Counted from the stretch's first letter, positions 24,704-32,569 are shown. The stretch: 64,000 nt of DNA from UBA822 sp965249775 (GCA_965249775.1 OZ252253.1:2914001-2978000), one strand, 5' to 3'. Made by a program: numbers and translations. Notes: generated by a model from the letters alone, not told the origin.

Positions 24704-27184
24704 ATGGTGACGCTCGAACATCGTACGCTACTGCACCTCCCGACACTCTACACGTTCGAAGAAGACGGAATCAACTATGCAGTGGATCCGGCGAAGCCGA
24801 ACTGGATCGCCGTGGATGGAAAAGGGCGCGAGCTGCTCGACGCAATCGCCGGCAGTGAGGGCAAGGTCACCTTTGGCGCACTGGTAGCACGCTACGCCGC
24901 TGTCCATCAACTCGAAGCCGGCAAAGCGTGGGTGCATGTCCATGACTTTCTCCGGGCCCTGAACCGCGCCGGTATGCTCGCGGACGGACCCGTCTCACCA
25001 CCTCCCTATCCGGGGCGCGCGGCGCTCATCGCTCCCGAAGGATTGCGGGAGTTGTGGATCCAGATCAACAACGCTTGCAATCTCTCCTGTACGCACTGCT
25101 TGGTTTCGTCGGGGCCGGGCAAGGACCGCGGCCTACCCTTCCAGCGGCTCAGGGCCCTCGTGGACCGAGCCGTGCAGCTCGGCCTCGAGCGCCTGTACCT
25201 CACTGGAGGGGAACCGCTCATCCGTAAGGACATATTCGAGCTGATACGGCACGGGACAGAATCCCGGGATCTCGAGATCATCGTGCTGACCAATGCGACG
25301 GTATTCCGGGGCTCCATTAAGGCCGGCCTCGAGGCCCTCGACCCTTCCAGGGTCCGATTCCAGGTGTCGATCGATGGGGCCCACGCCGAGACCAACGACC
25401 GGATCCGGGGGCCGGGGACATTCACCAAGGCCCTAGACGGTGCCCGGGTCCTGGCCGACCTGGGATTCGACGTGTCGCTGACCACCGTGGCGACTCGAGC
25501 GAACCTGGACGAATTGCCCGAGATTCCCGGCATTGTCCAGTCAGTTGGAGCAAAGAGCCATCATCTCATGTGGGCGCACAAGCGCGGGCGCGCGGCCACG
25601 AGCACAGATGGATGGTTCCCGGATATCGACCATCTGCTGGCTGCAGTGATGAACACAGTCGACGCCGCTGAAGAAGCCGGCGTCGTGCTCGACAACCTGG
25701 AAGCGGTGAAACGCCGGGTGAACGGCGTGCCCGGCGTGAAGTACGACCTGGGCAACGGGGGCTGGGATTCGCTCTGTGTGTACGCGGACGGTAAGGTCTA
25801 TCCGACGGCGGCGCTGGTGAATGAGCCGGCGCTCTTGTGCGGTGACACGGCCCACGAGGACTTCGAGCATATCCTGGAGTCCTCACCGGTGATCCAGCGC
25901 CTTCACCGGGCCAGCCTGGCCGACAATCCGTCGGTGCGGGACGACCCGTTTCGATTCTTCACCGGTGGTGGCGACTGGGAGCACGCGTGGTGGGCTTCAG
26001 GGGGAGACCCTGTCGGCGACGACCCTTACTACCCGATCGCAATAGCGCTAATACGGCACGTGATGGTCATGCTCGGGAAGGAGAAAATGAGACGCCGCAA
26101 TCCGGGGTCCGGATATGACGCCCCGCTCGTGCTCCATGCCATGGGGGAAGGTGCCATCGCCTGCGGGACGGCAGACGGGGCGGCCGCCGAGCAGCCGGTG
26201 CTCACGCTCCATTCGAACTGTGTGTTGTCGTTCGATGTCGATAAGCCTCGGGCCAAGGTCCGAGAGTTCTACGGAGAGGCTGCCGAGAAACCGCAGGCGG
26301 ACCTGTGCTGTCCCACGAAGTATGACGACTCGGCAGTCGCGCATATCCCACAGGACGTACTCGATCGCTTCTACGGCTGCGGCTCCCCCCTAGCGAGCGC
26401 TGGGATTCAACCGGGCGAGACCGTGGTCGATCTCGGCTGCGGCGCGGGCATCGACGTGTTCATCGCTGCCAAGTTCGTCGGACCCTCGGGAAACGCTATC
26501 GGCGTCGACATGACCGATCGGATGCTTTCGGTGTCCCGGGACAACAAGCCGAAAGTCGCCGCGGCCCTGGGCTATGACGTTGTTGAGTTCCGAGAGGGAT
26601 TCCTCGAAAGGATCCCCGTCGAGACGAACACCGTCGATCTCGTCACGTCGAACTGCGTCGTGAACCTATCGCCCGACAAGCCGCGGGTGTTCGAAGAGAT
26701 CTGGAGGATCCTAAAGGATCACGGCCGCATCGTGATCTCGGACATCGTGAGTGCGCAGGAAGTACCTCCACACCTCAAGGTGGATCCACGGCTGTGGGGA
26801 GAATGCCTCGTGGGGGCGCTCACGCAGGAAGAGTTCCTCGCTCGGCTGGAGCGCGCCGGCTTTTATGGGCTTACGGTTCTGCAGCGAAGCTATTGGAAGG
26901 ACGTGGAAGGCTATCCGTTCCACTCCTTGACGGTACAGGGATTCAAGTTCGAAAAAGCGGAGGGATGCGTCTTCAGAGGGCACCGGGCGGTCTATCTCGG
27001 GCCGGGCAAGGCATTCGTGGACGAGGAAGGCCATCTCTTCCCGCGCAACGAGCCGTACGAAGTCTGCACCGACACGGTCGCCAAGCTACGGCGACCACCA
27101 TACAAAGACATGGTCGCCATCCTGGAACCAGGCGCGCAGGCCAGCAGTTACGCCTGCTGCGGTCCGGACGGAGCCTGTTGCTGA
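24704..27184 (+). CDS. PqqD-like–radical SAM–ArsM-type methyltransferase fusion with Cys-rich tail
   Basis: 826 residues. ATG 24704 has GGAGGAG nine bases upstream. Residues 5-100 resemble PqqD-type domains. The radical SAM core starts near 115 with 'NNACNLSCTHC' (Cys125, Cys129, Cys132, binding a 4Fe-4S cluster) and 'LTGGEPL' (167-172). Residues 518-750 form an arsenite methyltransferase domain: 'DLCCPTKYD' (Cys535/536), 'RFYGCGSP' (Cys559), SAM motif 'VVDLGCGAGID', 'SNCVVNLSPDK' (Cys651), 'WGECLVGAL' (Cys701). The 50-residue gap between the last two Cys equals that of algal ArsM Cys174/Cys224. A small domain (755-800) and the tail 'ACCGPDGACC' close the protein. Arsenic as substrate is inferred from these cysteines; selenium or tellurium remain possible. 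The radical SAM reaction is unknown. Confidence 0.85.
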   Translation: MVTLEHRTLLHLPTLYTFEEDGINYAVDPAKPNWIAVDGKGRELLDAIAGSEGKVTFGALVARYAAVHQLEAGKAWVHVHDFLRALNRAGMLADGPVSPPPYPGRAALIAPEGLRELWIQINNACNLSCTHCLVSSGPGKDRGLPFQRLRALVDRAVQLGLERLYLTGGEPLIRKDIFELIRHGTESRDLEIIVLTNATVFRGSIKAGLEALDPSRVRFQVSIDGAHAETNDRIRGPGTFTKALDGARVLADLGFDVSLTTVATRANLDELPEIPGIVQSVGAKSHHLMWAHKRGRAATSTDGWFPDIDHLLAAVMNTVDAAEEAGVVLDNLEAVKRRVNGVPGVKYDLGNGGWDSLCVYADGKVYPTAALVNEPALLCGDTAHEDFEHILESSPVIQRLHRASLADNPSVRDDPFRFFTGGGDWEHAWWASGGDPVGDDPYYPIAIALIRHVMVMLGKEKMRRRNPGSGYDAPLVLHAMGEGAIACGTADGAAAEQPVLTLHSNCVLSFDVDKPRAKVREFYGEAAEKPQADLCCPTKYDDSAVAHIPQDVLDRFYGCGSPLASAGIQPGETVVDLGCGAGIDVFIAAKFVGPSGNAIGVDMTDRMLSVSRDNKPKVAAALGYDVVEFREGFLERIPVETNTVDLVTSNCVVNLSPDKPRVFEEIWRILKDHGRIVISDIVSAQEVPPHLKVDPRLWGECLVGALTQEEFLARLERAGFYGLTVLQRSYWKDVEGYPFHSLTVQGFKFEKAEGCVFRGHRAVYLGPGKAFVDEEGHLFPRNEPYEVCTDTVAKLRRPPYKDMVAILEPGAQASSYACCGPDGACC

Positions 27185-27207
27185 TGGCGATGGCGCTAAC
27201 CCACCAA

Positions 27208-27274
27208 GCGCTCAGCACGGCGCAGAGCGTGATGGCGGCCAGGGCCTTCGCGAGTCGCCTGCGAAAGATTTCGG
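27208..27274. repeat. 67-bp copy of the 5' end of the DUF1499 gene
   Basis: These 67 bases match 30932-30998, the start of the DUF1499 lipoprotein gene, at 64 positions and in the same orientation. The ATG of that gene reads ATC here and no coding sequence continues, so this is a dead fragment. The pair brackets the DUF3047, flavoprotein and membrane-protein genes. Confidence 0.85.
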
Positions 27275-27350
27275 GAGTGGCGCCAGACTAGCCGGGCAGC
27301 GTGATAGGGTTCAAACTACAGTCGCGAGATTATCCAGGCGTTATGGGAGA

Positions 27351-27365
27351 CACCAAAATTTGGTG
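27351..27365. promoter_or_regulatory. Perfect 15-bp palindrome upstream of the DUF3047 gene
   Basis: CACCAAA–A–TTTGGTG is a perfect inverted repeat 28 bases before the preferred start of the DUF3047 gene. Position and symmetry fit a repressor operator. No cognate regulator is visible nearby. Confidence 0.4.
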
Positions 27366-27392
27366 CGCGCAACGCGACAGAAGGGAATCAAC

Positions 27393-28151
27393 GTGTTCAC
27401 TTTCTCGATCGACGGCCCCAAGACAGGGATGCTCGCGACCCTGGGGGCCATCCTGCTCGGGCCACCAAGCGTTGAACAGTTAGCCTCGCTCCAGGCTTCC
27501 GTCTCGCTCGACCGCCTGGCCGAGGCCGAGATCGGCGATGACCTGCCCCCCGGATGGAGCCTCCGAGCAGTCCGAGACGAACTTCCCGCCCTTACCAGCG
27601 TCGTCCGTACGGATGCCGACGCGGGAGCGGCACCCGGGAGGGCGATCCGGATGGTCGCCGAGAACGCGGCCGGTCAGGCCTGGCTCGAGTTCGACGATCA
27701 TCTTCAGCCCAGCGAAGGCCTCCTTTCGTGGCGCTGGCGCGTAGATCGTCACCTCACCAGTGTCGTCCTGCGGGAAGCCGAGCTCGACGACGCACCAGCC
27801 CGATTCTTCGTTGCGTTCGGCGGCGGCGGGCTCTTCGGGCGCCCCCGGTTGATCTTCTACACGTGGGGTGGTCGAGAGCCCAAGGGCGACACGTTCATCT
27901 CGCACGTGAGCGACCGAATCGCGGTGGTTGTGCTGCGCAACTCGCAAGATCGCACGGGGCAGTGGCTCACGGAACGCCGAAACCCGGACGAGGATTTTCG
28001 TCGGGCCTTCGACCGCGACCCCGACGAGATTCGAGCGGTGGGGCTGATGGCCGATACGGATCAGCTGGGTGCCCGAGCCGAGGTCTGGCTCCGCGACGTG
28101 CACTGGGAGTCCCGCGGAGAGCGCCGACCCTCACTCCTCGGTCCAGGCTGA
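27393..28151 (+). CDS. DUF3047 family protein
   Basis: 252 residues from GTG 27393, chosen for AAGGGA six bases upstream; TTG 27360 is an in-frame alternative. An N-terminal hydrophobic segment (about 10-30) suggests export. DUF3047 signature: 'SEGLLSWRWRVDRHL', 'DDAPARFFVAFGG', 'LIFYTWGG', 'GQWLTERRNPDEDFRRAFDRDPDEIRAVGLMADTDQLGARAEVWLRDVHW'. The fold is thought to be a beta-sandwich like carbohydrate-binding modules; no function is established. It lies between the radical SAM–ArsM gene and the flavoprotein gene in the same direction. Confidence 0.85.
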   Translation: MFTFSIDGPKTGMLATLGAILLGPPSVEQLASLQASVSLDRLAEAEIGDDLPPGWSLRAVRDELPALTSVVRTDADAGAAPGRAIRMVAENAAGQAWLEFDDHLQPSEGLLSWRWRVDRHLTSVVLREAELDDAPARFFVAFGGGGLFGRPRLIFYTWGGREPKGDTFISHVSDRIAVVVLRNSQDRTGQWLTERRNPDEDFRRAFDRDPDEIRAVGLMADTDQLGARAEVWLRDVHWESRGERRPSLLGPG

Positions 28152-28325
28152 GCGGCTAAGGAGACTGACGGGCAAGCCTGCGCGGCTCCCTGGTTCTTGC
28201 GGCCGGCGTTTACGCGGTCGGCGGCATGACGTTTTCCCAAAAGTAGACAAGGACGAAAAATACTTCGTAGCATACTCTAGGCACGAGCGTCCTAAGACAC
28301 CGAATGCAGATGTAGGAGACTCGTC

Positions 28326-29885
28326 ATGGCAGAGCTGGCAGTCAAAGAGGACAAAGAGCTGTTCACGATCGAACCCTGGGACGAGCACAACCAGAAGACC
28401 GTCGCCAACGTCCACCCTAACGATTGGGTCAACCCGGAGCCTGCGGCACGCTACAATTTGGTCGTCTTGGGCGCTGGAACGGCCGGGCTCGTCTCCGCGA
28501 TCGGCTCCGCCGGTCTCGGCGCGAAGGTGGCGCTCTGTGAGAAAAATCTGATGGGTGGCGACTGCCTCAACGTGGGGTGCGTGCCATCGAAAGCGCTAAT
28601 CCGCGCCGCGCGGTCGGCTGCGGACGTACGGGCGGCTGCCGCCGACTACGGAGTGAAGTTACCAGACGGCGTCGTCGCGGTGGATTTCCCCAAGGTGATG
28701 GAACGGATGCGGCGTCTACGCGCGAGGATCAGCGACAACGACTCGGCGCAGCGCTTTAAGAGCCAAGGCGTCGACGTGTTCATCGGCAAGGCGACGTTCA
28801 CCGGGCGAGACCGGATCGAGGTCGGTGATAAGACGCTGCGCTTCTCCAAAGCCGTGATCGCGACCGGTGCCCGCCCCGCCGCGCCGCCGATCCCCGGGCT
28901 GGAGGAAACTGGCTACTTGACCAACGAGACGGTCTTCTCGCTGACCGAGCTACCTAAGCGTCTCATCGTCATCGGCGCCGGGCCCATTGGGTGCGAGCTC
29001 GCGCAAGCGTTTGCCCGCTTCGGCTCCGAGGTGCACCTCCTCGAGGGGGTCGGCCAGATCCTCATCCGCGAGGACAAGGACGCCGCCGGGCGCGTGGAGA
29101 AGGCGTTGATGCGCGACGGCGTTCAGATCATCACGGGCTGTAAGGTTCAAATCGTCTCACAACACGGCGATAAGAAGGTCGTCGAGCTCGAGTGCGGCGG
29201 TGAGTGCAGAGAGGTCGCCGTCGACGAGATCCTCGTTAGCGTGGGTCGGGCCCCGAATGTGGAGGGCTTCGGTCTTGAGGCCGCCGGCGTCGAGTTCGAC
29301 GCCCGCGACGGCGTGGTCGTCGACGACACGCTGCAGACCAGTAACCCCAACGTCTTCGCGGCCGGGGACTGCTGCTTCCAGTACAAGTTCACGCACATAG
29401 CGGACGCGCTTGCCCGCATCGCGATCCAGAACGCCCTGTTCGGGCTCCCCTTTTTGAAGAAAAAGGCCAGCGCGCTCACGATCCCGTGGGTCACGTACAC
29501 CGACCCCGAGATCGCCCACGTCGGCATGTACGAGAAGGACGCCAAGGCGAAAGGCATCGCGGTGAAGACCTTCGTCGAGGAGCTCGCCGACGTGGACCGT
29601 GCGATCCTCGACGGGGAGGATGAAGGCTTCCTCAAGGTGCACGTGAAGGAAGGCAGTGGCCAAATCCTTGGGGCCACACTCGTTGCCAGGCACGCCGGAG
29701 AGATGCTCAGCGAGTTGACGCTCGCCATCACGGCCGGTCTCGGCCTCGGCACCATCGCCCGCACCATCCATCCATACCCAACCCAGGCGGAGTGTATCAA
29801 GAGGGCGGCGGACGCCTTCAACCGAACCCGTCTGACACCGGGAGTAAAGGGTCTGTTCGCGAAATGGCTCGGCTGGCACCGCTGA
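28326..29885 (+). CDS. Mercuric-reductase-like FAD-dependent disulfide oxidoreductase
   Basis: 519 residues with AGGAG eight bases before ATG 28326. A 40-residue N-terminal extension precedes 'LVVLGAGTAGLVSAIGSAGLGAKVAL' (FAD), the redox pair 'GGDCLNVGCVPSK' (Cys80, Cys85), the NAD(P)H motif 'IVIGAGPIGCELAQAFARFG', 'NVFAAGDCCFQYKFTH' (FAD) and 'HPYPTQAE' (catalytic His). The vicinal Cys pair at the MerA C-terminus and the N-terminal HMA domain are absent, so mercury reduction is not supported. Relatives of this group are often linked to VTT proteins, as here. It may reduce a dithiol or a metal(loid)-containing disulfide. This is the intact counterpart in kind of the decayed gene at 11940, though from a different subgroup. 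Confidence 0.88.
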   Translation: MAELAVKEDKELFTIEPWDEHNQKTVANVHPNDWVNPEPAARYNLVVLGAGTAGLVSAIGSAGLGAKVALCEKNLMGGDCLNVGCVPSKALIRAARSAADVRAAAADYGVKLPDGVVAVDFPKVMERMRRLRARISDNDSAQRFKSQGVDVFIGKATFTGRDRIEVGDKTLRFSKAVIATGARPAAPPIPGLEETGYLTNETVFSLTELPKRLIVIGAGPIGCELAQAFARFGSEVHLLEGVGQILIREDKDAAGRVEKALMRDGVQIITGCKVQIVSQHGDKKVVELECGGECREVAVDEILVSVGRAPNVEGFGLEAAGVEFDARDGVVVDDTLQTSNPNVFAAGDCCFQYKFTHIADALARIAIQNALFGLPFLKKKASALTIPWVTYTDPEIAHVGMYEKDAKAKGIAVKTFVEELADVDRAILDGEDEGFLKVHVKEGSGQILGATLVARHAGEMLSELTLAITAGLGLGTIARTIHPYPTQAECIKRAADAFNRTRLTPGVKGLFAKWLGWHR

Positions 29886-29912
29886 ATTCCGCGGCGGCCC
29901 CGATGAGAACGA

Positions 29913-30335
29913 TCATTCGGGCAGGGTGATCGTCGGGGTGCGCTCGCCCCCGGCGTAGCGCACCACGTCGATGGCGTCGATGATCAGCGAGAGGGTGTTC
30001 ATCAGCATCACCGCCACCAGCCAGAGCCGAAAGCCACCGTCCGCCGGCGCGTCCGCGTAGCGCATCCACAGCCAGGGCACCAGCGGTACCCAGAATATGT
30101 GGCCCAACCCCAACAGGCGCACGAATCCTTTGGCCTTGAAGATGGCCTCCATCACGATGATCGCCCCAAAAAAGGCGGCCACCACGAGCTTGCCCTCCAG
30201 CGAGCCGACGTAATACAGCCCGGCGACCGGATTGACGAGGATGAGCACGGCCAGCCAGGCCACCCAGGGCTTGGGCATGTGCAGCATGGTCCGCATCATA
30301 GACCTCTCCCAAGCTGTAGCGAGCATCGCTTTCAT
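29913..30335 (-). CDS. Small four-helix membrane protein, function unknown
   Basis: 140 residues. ATG 30335 has GGAGGAG eight bases upstream and is preferred; the open frame continues upstream only because a truncated VOC-type gene is joined in frame. Four hydrophobic helices ('WVAWLAVLILVNPVAGLYYV', 'KLVVAAFFGAIIVMEAIF', 'LLGLGHIFWVPLVPWLWM', 'RLWLVAVMLMNTLSLIIDAIDVV'). No family recognised. It converges on the flavoprotein gene. Confidence 0.7.
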   Translation of the reverse strand: MKAMLATAWERSMMRTMLHMPKPWVAWLAVLILVNPVAGLYYVGSLEGKLVVAAFFGAIIVMEAIFKAKGFVRLLGLGHIFWVPLVPWLWMRYADAPADGGFRLWLVAVMLMNTLSLIIDAIDVVRYAGGERTPTITLPE

Positions 30336-30387
30336 GGCGGTGTCTCCTCCGGTCGAATGCGGGAAACCGTTACTTTCTCTAACCCTC

Positions 30388-30449
30388 CAGCTCCTCGCAC
30401 GCGCGAGATCGGTGACGCCAAGCGTGACGAAGCTCAGACGGGCCTCCAT
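30388..30449 (-). pseudogene. Truncated start of a glyoxalase/VOC-type gene
   Basis: GAGGAGG and ATG 30449 open 'MEARLSFVTLGVTDLARAR', the usual opening strand of VOC-superfamily (glyoxalase-like) proteins. Homology stops after about 20 residues, and the frame runs on through unrelated sequence into the membrane protein gene. The rest of the gene has been deleted. Confidence 0.6.
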
Positions 30450-30507
30450 CGAGAACCTCCTCTGTTGGGGTGCGCGAAGCTGGGTTCGCCAGGAGGCCCC
30501 CTCGACC

Positions 30508-30993
30508 CTATCCGCCGCCGGGGGGTGAGGAAGGTGCCAGCAGCCCCGCTTCAGCGAGCGCGCCGCGCAGCCGCTCCACGCGACGCCCGTTCACGCCCAT
30601 GTCCCCACGACCCAACCGCGAGGCAGACCGGACGACGAGTTCGCTGTCCTCCGTCAGGAGCAGCTCCATATCGTCGATGAAGCGGAAGAGCCGACTGCGC
30701 TCCTCGGCATGGAGGTACCGTTCGGACGCCGAGACCACCGTCAGACGCGGCATCGCTTCCACGACGGTCCGCACACCGTCCCAGCTGCCTTCGCCCTCCG
30801 CTCGCAGATAGAGCGGCAGCGTGCCGTCCGGATGTCGCTGACCGGTGTGAACGCAATTGGGCGAGCCGGGGCATGCCGCCAGCTCGCCGTCGACCACGCC
30901 GAGCGTTGGCGGGGATGGGGCGCCGCAGCCGGCGCTCAGCACGGCGCAGAGCGTGATGCCGGCCCGGGCCTTCGCGAGTCGCCTGCGAAACAT
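30508..30993 (-). CDS. DUF1499 family lipoprotein
   Basis: 161 residues from ATG 30993 with AAGGTC upstream. A lipoprotein signal (about 1-23, lipobox LSAGC) precedes the DUF1499 pattern: 'LAACPGSPNCVHTGQ', 'LYLRAEGEGSWDGVRTVVEAMPR', 'RYLHAEERSRLFRFIDDMELLL', 'VVRSASRLGRGDMGVNGRRVERLRGAL'. The family is widespread, envelope-associated and without known function. A 67-bp copy of its 5' end lies at 27208-27274. Confidence 0.9.
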   Translation of the reverse strand: MFRRRLAKARAGITLCAVLSAGCGAPSPPTLGVVDGELAACPGSPNCVHTGQRHPDGTLPLYLRAEGEGSWDGVRTVVEAMPRLTVVSASERYLHAEERSRLFRFIDDMELLLTEDSELVVRSASRLGRGDMGVNGRRVERLRGALAEAGLLAPSSPPGGG

Positions 30994-31289
30994 TTCGGAC
31001 CTTGCCAGGCACGAGGAGACGGGAGTTGACCAGGGACGGGACACAATAACCCTTCGCGCGAGTCTGTGTAGCGTCTCGCGATTCTGCTGCACGACCAAGA
31101 TGCCTACCAAGCGCGGCACGCGCGAGCCACGCTCCGAGGAGCAATGGACGCCGGCCTCCTTCGCACGGTCGCCTTCCTATCACCCTTGGTTCCGACGACC
31201 GGCCAAATGGCGGCGATCGCTCGATTCGGTCTTTCAGAGCTTGAAACCGGCCCGGGGTCCCGGAGTTCGCCTGGTGATAGGCGGCACCT

Positions 31290-31832
31290 TCACGACGCCT
31301 CCTCCAGCCGCGCGACTGCGAAGACAACGCTGTACGGCTTACAGTAAACGACTAAGCTGTGGATCTGTGAGAGATCGACGTCACCCGGGATCGCGTACTC
31401 CTGATCGCCACGGTTCGAGCGCAACGCACCGAGGTCGATGTACTCCTCCCATTCGACGTCGCGGCTCCGCCTCGGATTCGGGTGCTTCGTGAGCAGTACG
31501 CGCAGTGCGGGCCCGTTCGTGACCCGAAAGTCCCGCAGGTGTACGACCAGGCTCCCATCGTCGCGGCGAACGATCTCTGCGTGGCCACTGGCTCGATGGC
31601 TCCGGTCTGCGCCGGTGAAGACCCCGGTTTTGATTAACTCCGGCGGCGTGCGCTCCACGCCTCCGGGTGCGTGACTGCTGGCGAGCGCCGAGAACGGCAT
31701 CACCAGCGACGACAGCGCCAGGATCATGCCCAGCAGGGGAAGCGGCAATCGCATGTTGCGATATCTGTAGGACGCAATCGAGCGATCGTGGCCTTGCGAC
31801 TTCGGAGCATCATGCTGTTGTCGTCTGTACAC
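31290..31832 (-). CDS. DM13 domain exported protein
   Basis: 180 residues from GTG 31832 (AGGAAGAG upstream), or about 154 from ATG 31754, which would put the hydrophobic signal 'LPLPLLGMILALSSLVMPFSALAS' at the N-terminus but lacks a ribosome binding site. The DM13 domain covers the second half: 'KTGVFTGADRSHRASGHAEIVRRDDGSLVVHLRDFRVTNGPALRVLLTKHPN', ending 'LVVYCKPYSVVFAVARL'. The conserved Cys near the end is present. DM13 domains are proposed to take part in extracytoplasmic redox or electron-transfer processes. Confidence 0.85.
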   Translation of the reverse strand: MYRRQQHDAPKSQGHDRSIASYRYRNMRLPLPLLGMILALSSLVMPFSALASSHAPGGVERTPPELIKTGVFTGADRSHRASGHAEIVRRDDGSLVVHLRDFRVTNGPALRVLLTKHPNPRRSRDVEWEEYIDLGALRSNRGDQEYAIPGDVDLSQIHSLVVYCKPYSVVFAVARLEEAS

Positions 31833-32022
31833 GGCTCTTCCTCTTGTATGTCATCCGCTGTCAAATGAGAGCAGAGCGTGCCGCCTTGAGCGGGGTCGAA
31901 TGCTCCCGCCCCGGCGGACACGCTCCGTCAAGCTTCGTAAAGGCGGCTCGACCGCCGCTCGGCAGACCAAGCCTCGGCAAGGCCGTGGGCCCGGCGTGCA
32001 GGCGGCGCCCACCCACGCCAGA

Positions 32023-32370
32023 TTACTTCATCCGTTCGTCATGAGCCGTGGTCTCAGCCATCTCGTCATGAGCCGTGGTCTCAGCCATCTCGTCATGAGC
32101 CGTGGTCTCAGCCATCTCGTCATGAGCCATGGTCTCAGCCATCTCGTCATGAGCCGTGGTCTCGGCCATCTCGTCATGAGCCATGGTCTCAGCCATCTCG
32201 TCATGAGCCATGGTCTCGGCCATCTCGTCATGAGCCATGGTCTCAGTCATCTCGTCATGAGCCATGGTCTCAGCCATCGAGTCCGGAGATGACGCCACTC
32301 CGAGGCTGACGCCAATCACGATCACCAGACCGAATACTCCACCGATTACAGCCTTCTTTGTCGATTTCAT
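32023..32370 (-). CDS. Membrane-anchored or exported protein made of nine 9-residue repeats
   Basis: 115 residues. AGGAGAG lies upstream of ATG 32370, and the N-terminus (residues 1-31) is a classic signal or anchor: 'KSTKKAVIGGVFGLVIVIGVSLGVASSP'. Residues 32-112 are nine tandem copies of M-A/T-E-T-M/T-A-H-D-E, ending RMK. The repeats are rich in Met, His, Asp and Glu and have a heptad-free, probably helical character, which would suit metal binding, but that is inference. I recognise no family. It is divergent from the ECF sigma factor gene 199 bases away. Codon changes between units are few, so the array is young. Confidence 0.7.
   Translation of the reverse strand: MKSTKKAVIGGVFGLVIVIGVSLGVASSPDSMAETMAHDEMTETMAHDEMAETMAHDEMAETMAHDEMAETTAHDEMAETMAHDEMAETTAHDEMAETTAHDEMAETTAHDERMK
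32035..32277 (-). repeat. Nine-unit 27-bp in-frame minisatellite
   Basis: Unit on the plus strand is ATGAGCCATGGTCTCAGCC plus ATCTCGTC (27 bases), repeated nine times without spacers and with only scattered single-base changes (mainly CCATGG/CCGTGG and CTCAGCC/CTCGGCC). It encodes residues 32-112 of the repeat protein. Unit number is expected to vary by slippage. Confidence 0.95.
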
Positions 32371-32569
32371 TGCAGACTCTCCTATCGTTCACGTGCAGTC
32401 GCACGGATTTGCCTTTATGATTGCTGGGAACCGGGGGCTAATTCGTCGCCCGAGAACCGGTAGCCCGCATCGAGCGTTCGTGGGTGAGTCGCCCAGGTGC
32501 GCGAAGCGTTACAGCCGACGTCCCCGGACCAACCGAAACACCCGACGAGAAGCCCAGGAGGAGGGAGAG

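Noticed and set aside
24704..27184. Classical ArsS (arsenosugar radical SAM enzyme)
   Set aside because: The cysteine motif context (NNACNLSCTHC), the PqqD-like N-terminus and the fused ArsM domain do not match the ArsS layout; only functional similarity is proposed.
28326..29885. Mercuric reductase MerA
   Set aside because: The redox pair is present, but the C-terminal vicinal cysteines and the N-terminal metal-binding domain are absent and no other mer gene is nearby.
32035..32277. CRISPR array
   Set aside because: The 27-bp units are directly adjacent with no unique spacers and encode an in-frame peptide repeat behind a signal sequence.
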